Part shown: in pieces, positions 58,099 to 64,000 of the stretch
Layout of the letters: every line of letters begins with the position of its first letter
Numbering within the stretch: position 1 is the stretch's first letter
Source: Allodiplogaster sudhausi
Lineage: Eukaryota; Nematoda; Chromadorea; Rhabditida; Diplogasteridae
Length of the DNA stretch: 64,000 nt
Assembly (NCBI GenBank): GCA_945643635.1
Contig: CALZFC010000057.1
Coordinates: forward strand, 376,001 to 440,000
Reading direction: 5' to 3'
Position numbers and translations under genes: made by a program
Notes under the pieces: model-generated
Databases searched by the model: none
Told to the model about the DNA's origin: nothing
What the model saw: only the letters and a program-made list of their open reading frames with translations

Positions 58099-59946
58099 TG
58101 CAGATATAAATGGAGATGAGGTTTACAAAGAGAATAATGAATGCTTCAGCAAAAAAGGGGTTCCAAAGAGATTATCATGTAGTCTTTGAACATGTCGCTT
58201 GATAGAAATAGAACGAGAAGGCGCCGAACTTGTGATAGACGGAGAGAGAAATGTTGAGAAGAGTAGTAGACAGCGAGAGAGAAAATTGGGAAGAGTGAGA
58301 GAAATAAAATAGAGAGAGAAACGGATGCTGCCTTATGCCTTTCGTCCACTTTAACAAAAGTGTCCATTATTATCTTCATTGAAGGACTACAAATAATGTG
58401 TCTATTATTATGTCTAAATAGCAACTGCATATTAGGCACGGTAGCCTGTAAACAGTAAGAGTGAAAAGAAGTTTGTTTGTTTTTCTTTTACAAAAATAGT
58501 CATTAAAATAATTTAATATTTAAATGCGTTCGAGACGTAATTGCAAATGATAACAATTATGAAATAATAAAATTGATATAAAAAATGGCCTACGTTTCGC
58601 ATCGCCGCCTTGCATGAGGACGCCAGCTTCGGGCGGAAGCGCCGAATATGTGGACGCAGAGAGGCGGCCACCCAGGGAGATTCTGGACAAGGAGAGAGAG
58701 AGAGAAAAGAGAGACAGGGAGAGATGGAGAGAGCGAGAGAAGGAGAAAGAGAAAGAGGAGAAAGAAGCAAGAAAAGGAAGGGGAAGAGTGAATTGGTGCC
58801 AAAAAATTAAACGGCAAATGTAAAAATATATTGATAATTAATAATAATAAAAATAAATCGCTAGTTAATTGATCGCTAGATGTATCCAACCTCGTATGCA
58901 TCGTCCTGTCCATAGCGGCCACCGAAGACGTGGCAATCGTTGAGTCGCCGCCTCCCGTCGCCGTGTGGAAGGAGACGGCTGGAGAAGCGGGCAGACGACG
59001 CGCGTGCATGCGAAGCTGCGCGACCACGAGGACATTCGAGGCCAGGATCAGGATCGACGGCAGAGCCATGCAGAAGATGGTCTGCGAGAGGAGGGGAGAG
59101 GACTGTCTCGTAGTCTCTCATAGTCTTCTCGCTCTTGCACTCTCTCTCTCTCTCTCTCTCTCGCTCTCGCTTTCTCTCTTCCTCTATTAATTTTCTTTCC
59201 TGATCCTAGCATCTCTTCTCATCTTATGTATACAGTTTTCATGATTTCTCTCAATTATATAGGAAAAAGGGCAGACGAGGAGTAGAAATGTATTTTTCGC
59301 TAATGGTTTACTGTTCAGCAACCGTACAATCTAAAACGATATTATAAGAATGGCTAACTTGAAATGAAAACAACATGTATTGCCATCTCGCAGGAATGAA
59401 TAAAATGACCAAAGGCCGGACAAAGGCAATCCCTAGAAAGTGATCTGTCTGACTCCTACTATTTTCTCTCCCTCTCCTTCTCCTTCTCCCTCTTTCCCCT
59501 CTTTCTCTCTCTCTCCCTGATTCTCCCTCTCTCTCTCCCTCTCTTTGCTTTTTCTCTCTCTCACTCTTCTCTCTCTCGCCCTCTTCTCTCTCTCTTTCTC
59601 TCTCTCTCTTTCCCTCTCTCTTTCTCTCCTACCTCAAAAGTGATGAAGAACCGATAGACATCCTCATACTCCGGGTAGATGTCACACTCGTCCGTCTCGT
59701 CCACGTTCGCAATGTAGAAGATGCACGAGTTGAAGGAGACGGCGAGCACGACGAGCACGATGATCTGGGCGCGGGCGCTGTAATTTCCGAGAAAATTATT
59801 AAAGTTATTAAAGATTTTATTTAAATTAACTTAATGTAAAAAGTAATTTAAAAATTAAATTTTTTTAATGATTTCCTCTCCATCCCCTTCTCGCTATCTC
59901 TTAACTCTCTCCCAATACCTCCCTCGAACTCTCTCTCTTTCTCTCT

Positions 59947-59977
<31 letters not shown>

Positions 59978-60318
59978 CCTATCTCCCTCTCTCTCTCCCT
60001 CTTTCTCTCACTATCTTTCTCTCCCTCTCTTTTTCTCTCCCCCTCTCTTTCTCTCACTCTCTCTCTTTCTCTCACTCTCTCTCTCTCACTCTCTCTCTCT
60101 CCTCTCTCCTCTCTCTCTCTCTCTGTCTCTCTGTCTCTCTCTCCCTCCCACCGTTCCAGACTCAGCGTCCTGCATCGCCTGTGCAGGAGGACGAGTCGCT
60201 CGGCGCCCACGAGCACGATTAGCCAGACGGAAGTGAAGTCAGCAAAGTGGACGGCGAACGAGAGCAGTTTGCATCCCCACTTTGAGGAGTGCACGTGCAT
60301 GACACGGAGGACATCCTG

Positions 60319-60350
<32 letters not shown>

Positions 60351-60905
60351 AGAGAGGGGAGAATGAAGAGAGAGAGAAAGAGAGGGAGAGTTTGTAAAGA
60401 GGCTTGGAAAGAGAATACGGAGAATATCGCGTTCTTATTAACTATGAATATCGAGGTAGGTTGCATTATCAACAAGAGTCTAATTTTGACATGCCTTTCG
60501 TTTTCTGCCAACCATTCCCAAAAGATAGGAATATTCTATGTATATATGTATTTTATAAACTTTTTTATATATCATAGCCACATTTTATTTGAGAGATAGA
60601 GAAATAGACTCGCTTCCTCTCTCTCTCTCTCTCGCTCTCTCTCTCTCTTTCGTATAGCCTGAAAAGTGAATAGAAAAACAACCGTACATACAAACTGTTT
60701 GCCCACTACGTTATTCTATCCCGCTGGTTTTCATTTCCGTTAGAAGATTATAATGATCTTCTAGCTTTAGTCTATCGCTTCTTGTGTCGTTACAGTCGAT
60801 TCATGTCCTTCAACATTGTTACAAGTTGATTGTGAGATCTATGTTTATATGTAAAATAAAACCTATACATTGCATAGAGGCATAAGAACTGGTTGAAACT
60901 GAGGC

Positions 60906-60966
<61 letters not shown>

Positions 60967-61835
60967 CAGGAGAGAAAGAGAGAGAGTGAGAGAAGAGAGA
61001 TAGAGAGGGAGAGTGAGAGAGAGAGAGAGGAGGGGAGTGAGAGGGAGGGAGAGAGAGAGAGCGAGAGAAGAGAGAAGGAGAGATATTGGGAGCCAACCTG
61101 CTCGATCCAGAAGACGAAGAGTGACGACAGAAAGATAGAAGACATTGCTGCGAGGCAGAGCAGGTACGAGTTGGTCGGCAAGCGGGCGAGGATGCGATTC
61201 GAGCTGGTGGGAGAATATTGGGATTTAAATTTCGCGCCAGTTTTGAATTTCATGCCAATTTCCCGGACCAAGTTCAAAAAATATGCCTTGATCAGCATTC
61301 AAGTGAACTTGGATATCAGAAGCTTTTGTTTAGTGCTTGTGATAATACTTTGAAATAAGTGCATTCTACTTAAAAAAATTTAAACATCTAAAATATATAC
61401 ATTTATGTAACAAAAACATGTATTTTTCTTTTGTAAATATATTGTAATATTATTAAATAAAAAATATATACATATATATATACATATATATTTAAGTCAA
61501 TAAAGTATTCTCCTTACCGAATCAGAATCCACACCATGCAATTACCGATGAGGCCCGTGATCACGCAGAAGGGCATGTACGAGTAGTAGATTAACTGAGA
61601 GAATATAAGCTAAAATAAAAAAATTTTCTTCATGAATAATTTCTGTTGCGCTCACAATCAGCAAAATTAATGTAATTAATTAATTAATTCACAACATATT
61701 CTCTAATATTATTCTTAAACGTGCGGCTGTGTATTCAGAGAGGATTCACTATTAATTGGATGAGATAAATATAAATACAAAGAGATAATAATTAGTTATT
61801 TCTATAAATAAAATAATTAATGATTAAATTAATTA

Positions 61836-61906
<71 letters not shown>

Positions 61907-62012
61907 CAACCTGAATCGGCGTTCGGTCGACCTCGTTGAAGGGATGCGATTCGAAGTCTTCGAGCAACAACGCAGTCGCATTCGACAGTGGCGGCGAGTG
62001 CGCCGTCATCAT
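57124..62012 (-). CDS. Rhodopsin-family GPCR, neuropeptide-type orphan
   Basis: Nine exons join in phase into 401 residues: 62012-61911, 61594-61518, 61203-61098, 60315-60152, 59777-59633, 59081-58891, 58682-58594, 57671-57523 and 57306-57124 (TAA). The order is an N-terminus with an NAT glycosylation site, then TM1 (CVITGLIGNCMVWIL) and TM2 (LLCLAAMSSIFLSSLFVFWI). TM3 ends GAERLVLLHRRC, with ER in place of DRY. TM4 (IIVLVVLAVSFNSCIFYI) is followed by an acidic second outer loop with a Cys, then TM5 (ALPSILILASNVLVVAQL). A long Gly/Ser/Thr-rich third inner loop is followed by TM6 (LLIVTWTFILLNLPNYLFRI) and TM7 (MLLYTHHAFVFYLYIFYSPQ). The usual NPxxY of TM7 is absent. The LLNLPxYxxR form of TM6 is typical of invertebrate FMRFamide-type and related peptide receptors. 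Ligand unknown. The last exon has a dead duplicate near 7 kb. Confidence 0.9.
57318..57436. repeat. Loose repeats of the gggttacggta core
   Basis: gggatacggta, gggttacggta and gggtacggta occur at 57319, 57379 and 57422, in the GPCR intron next to the last exon. The same core builds the 30-bp tandem array at 1-196 and occurs once at 7572-7582. Confidence 0.6.
57785..57905. repeat. (GA)n microsatellite
   Basis: In the GPCR intron 57672-58593, CT on the gene's sense strand near the acceptor; the same intron has (CT)n on the plus strand at 58070-58105, so the transcript carries both CU and GA tracts. Confidence 0.9.
59455..59632. repeat. (CT)n microsatellite
   Basis: Starts right after the donor at 59632 of the GPCR gene, so the transcript begins this intron with a GA tract. 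Confidence 0.9.
59930..60148. repeat. (CT)n microsatellite
   Basis: About 220 bp; directly adjoins the donor at 60151 of the TM3 exon of the GPCR gene, GA in the sense strand. The acceptor side of the preceding intron (60317-60400) is GA on the plus strand, CT in sense. Confidence 0.9.
60904..61085. repeat. (GA)n microsatellite
   Basis: In the GPCR intron 60316-61097. The same intron also has (CT)n at 60617-60650. Confidence 0.9.
61836..61905. repeat. (TA)n microsatellite
   Basis: About 70 bp of alternating ta directly after the first GPCR exon. Confidence 0.95.
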
Positions 62013-62048
62013 TAAAGGAGCCGCAGAAAAAAACTCACGTTTGAATTC
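62012..62048. promoter_or_regulatory. Motif shared with the RPA-like 5' region
   Basis: ttaaaggagcc ... aaaaactcacgtttgaattc overlaps the GPCR start codon and matches 29731-29761. On the GPCR's sense strand the motif contains aaac|gtgagttt, a good splice donor, so a 5' untranslated exon may end here. Confidence 0.4.
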
Positions 62049-62449
62049 GCGCCTATTTGCCTGAGAAGCACGGGAGAGAGAGAGAGTATGTGTACTTTAG
62101 AGAGAGAGTCGAATACAATAAAGTCAGCAGGAAAATTGAAATACATTTCGGTGTCGAGATTCGTGCTCCTTAAAATGTTTAAAAAGGTGAATTAAAGTTT
62201 AAATTACTTTTTTAACAGTACTTTTTATTTTTTTTTTATAAATAAAGCAAAGGCACATGTTCGGCATAAGTCAACAGCAATAATAATATTCACAAGCGTC
62301 ACTCGTTGCAAGCCGGAAAAAAAACATGTCGAATATGTTCGCGCTGCATAGAAAAGCAGAGAACGCCGAATATGGCGACAGATGGAAATGATAACGGCTT
62401 CCGGGATTTCCGAGAAGCGATGTGGAATGTGACTCTGTTCATATGTCCA

Positions 62450-62494
62450 TTGAGAGAGAGAGAAAGCGAGAAAGAGAGAGAGAGATATATATAT

Positions 62495-62530
<36 letters not shown>

Positions 62531-62710
62531 AAAGAGAGAGAGAGATGAGAAAGAGAGAGAGAGAGAGAGAGAAAAAGAGAGAGAGAGATGAGAAAGAGAG
62601 AGAGAGAGTGAGAGAGAGATATGAGAAAGAGAGAAAGAGAGAAAAAAAAGAGAGAGAGAGAGAAGAGAGAGAAAAGAGAGAGAGAGAGAGAAAGAGAGCG
62701 AGAGAGATTG
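62450..62710. repeat. (GA)n microsatellite
   Basis: About 260 bp of GA with A-run interruptions. Responsible for the long Ser-Leu and Arg-Glu frames on both strands. Confidence 0.95.
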
Positions 62711-63085
62711 AGAATTGTTGCAAGAGAGAAAAATTGCAGTGGTATATGAAGGGTAGCGTCGTTCTCTCGTTCTCATAAATGTTCATATCCTGTGGATGGA
62801 GAAGGACTTCCTCTCTTGCGATAAGGATTACAAAATGACTGCTGGACTCTGTTTTTTTTTGGTCCAGTTTGTAGCCTCTCTCTCTCTCTCGCCCTCTATC
62901 TCTCTCTTTCTCTCTCTCCTCTCTCTCTCTCTCTTTATCTTTCTCGTTAAGGAAAATTGCATGAACATTTCTAGATGCAAACATGCAAATTGGAGTCATC
63001 GCTTATTTTTGTAGGAAGTTGCTTGAAAGGTCTTTGACATATCACATCTATGGCAGAGAAAAACGATAACCAAACAACAGACTAG
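62705..63085. repeat. Direct repeat, copy 1
   Basis: Matches 63625-63985 over several blocks (gagaattgttgca, gcgataaggattacaaaa, gcaaacatgcaaattggagt, aaggtctttgacatatcac), roughly 85-90 percent identical, each copy preceded by a GA array and containing a CT array. No coding potential recognised. Confidence 0.85.
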
Positions 63086-63624
63086 AAACGAAAATATTTT
63101 TGCAAGGTGTTGATCGAATACATTCGACATCCAATGTGATGCTGAATGTTATGAAGAGTGTTATGACGAATGTGTTGCAGGTTTATGGGGACGATCAAAT
63201 ACCCATACATACTCGAGATTAATTGTAAGTAAAATGTTACCCAAAATAAAATAGCCAAAATATTGTACCTTTTTTTAAAGATTATAACCAATTCCTTTAA
63301 AAATATTGCGAAACTGATCATTCTCTAAGCAGGAACTATACGAAAACAGAAGTCTCGCAATCTACTCAAATTGCCGGAGCTGCACACAAAACCGCGTGTT
63401 CTCAAGATGAAAAAGTTGTGGTAAAATTTAAAAAAAAAAGTTTAAAAAAATATATATATTTCTAATCAAATACAATAATAAAAATCAAAGATACGTGATA
63501 TCAACGTGGATAGAGAAAGAGAGAAAGAGAGTGGAAGAGAAATAGTGAGAGAGGGGAAGAGCGAGAGATATAAAGAGAGAGAGAGAGAGAAACAAAGAGA
63601 GATAGAGTGAGCGAGAGAGAGAGA
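63086..63624. other. Unique spacer between the direct repeats
   Basis: AT-rich, no exon recognised; ends in a GA tract (63508-63625). Confidence 0.5.
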
Positions 63625-63985
63625 TTGAGAATTGTTGCAGGAGAGAAAATTTTAGTGGTTTATGAAGGATTCATATCCTGCGGATATAGAAGGACTTCTT
63701 CTCTCGCGATAAGGATTACAAAACGACTACTGGACTCTGTATGTTGCTCCACTTTGTAGCCTCTGGCTTTCATCCCTCTATCGTTTCTCTCTTTCTCTCT
63801 CTCTCCTCTCTCTCTCCTCTCTCTCTCTCTCTCCTTCTCTTTATAGTAAAGGAAAATAGCATGAACATTTCAAGATGCAAACATGCAAATTGGAGTCGTC
63901 GCTTATTTTTGTATATAGGAAGTTGCCTTGAAAGGTCTTTGACATATCACTTTTATGGCTGAAAAAAAGGATAACCAAACAACGC
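63625..63985. repeat. Direct repeat, copy 2
   Basis: Second copy of 62705-63085, about 920 bp downstream; runs to near the window end, so further copies may follow. Confidence 0.85.
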
Positions 63986-64000
63986 ACTCGAAATGAAATT

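Noticed and set aside
62439..62999. 186- and 183-codon minus-strand frames
   Set aside because: Translated GA array; the opposite strand is equally open.

Overview
The window looks like nuclear DNA of an invertebrate animal, most likely a nematode or something close to one. Three things point that way: small exons (33-200 bp) split by many introns, a tandem C-type-lectin gene and a BTB-domain gene of the style common in nematodes, and a neuropeptide-type GPCR with a very short 3' end. No operons of bacterial type, Shine-Dalgarno sites or viral genes were seen. Introns and spacers are loaded with (GA)n/(CT)n microsatellites, which produce most of the long low-complexity open frames; those frames are not genes.

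Layout. 1-196 is a 30-bp tandem repeat. 909-6182 holds one or two plus-strand genes (a lysine-rich N-terminus, one mitochondrial-carrier-like exon, then a charged protein of unknown family). A hAT-type transposon carrying a broken transposase sits in one intron. 6283-8145 is a decayed direct duplicate of 56440-58060; it contains a dead copy of the last exon of the GPCR gene, split by a short hAT-type insertion with a perfect 8-bp target duplication. Further GC-rich hAT-type insertions lie at 8973-9410 and (degenerate) at 50237-50600.

Two large palindromes dominate the middle. Palindrome 1 has arms 11087-15874 and 16469-21269 with a 594-bp spacer, and carries two convergent copies of a BTB-domain gene. 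Palindrome 2 has arms 23576-37014 and 37272-46520 with a 257-bp spacer. It carries a decayed FUBP-type KH gene, a 1.4-kb foldback element, a short RPA70-like gene and a ubiquitin-like gene. The right arm lacks about 4.5 kb of the left arm. That loss cuts the second RPA-like copy after exon 5 and removes the ubiquitin-like gene, so the left arm holds the only complete versions. A third, damaged RPA-like paralogue lies between the palindromes.

The right third is ordinary gene space on the minus strand: a secreted two-CTLD lectin (47631-50175), a protein with four copies of a short cysteine motif whose family I do not recognise (52068-54594), and a complete nine-exon, 401-residue GPCR (57124-62012). 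The window ends in a direct repeat with GA arrays.

All exon models were built by hand from splice consensus and reading phase. The GPCR, RPA-like, ubiquitin-like and cysteine-motif models keep phase through every junction; the first genes, the BTB gene and one lectin junction do not, and are marked. The palindromes could also be assembly products, which long reads would settle.
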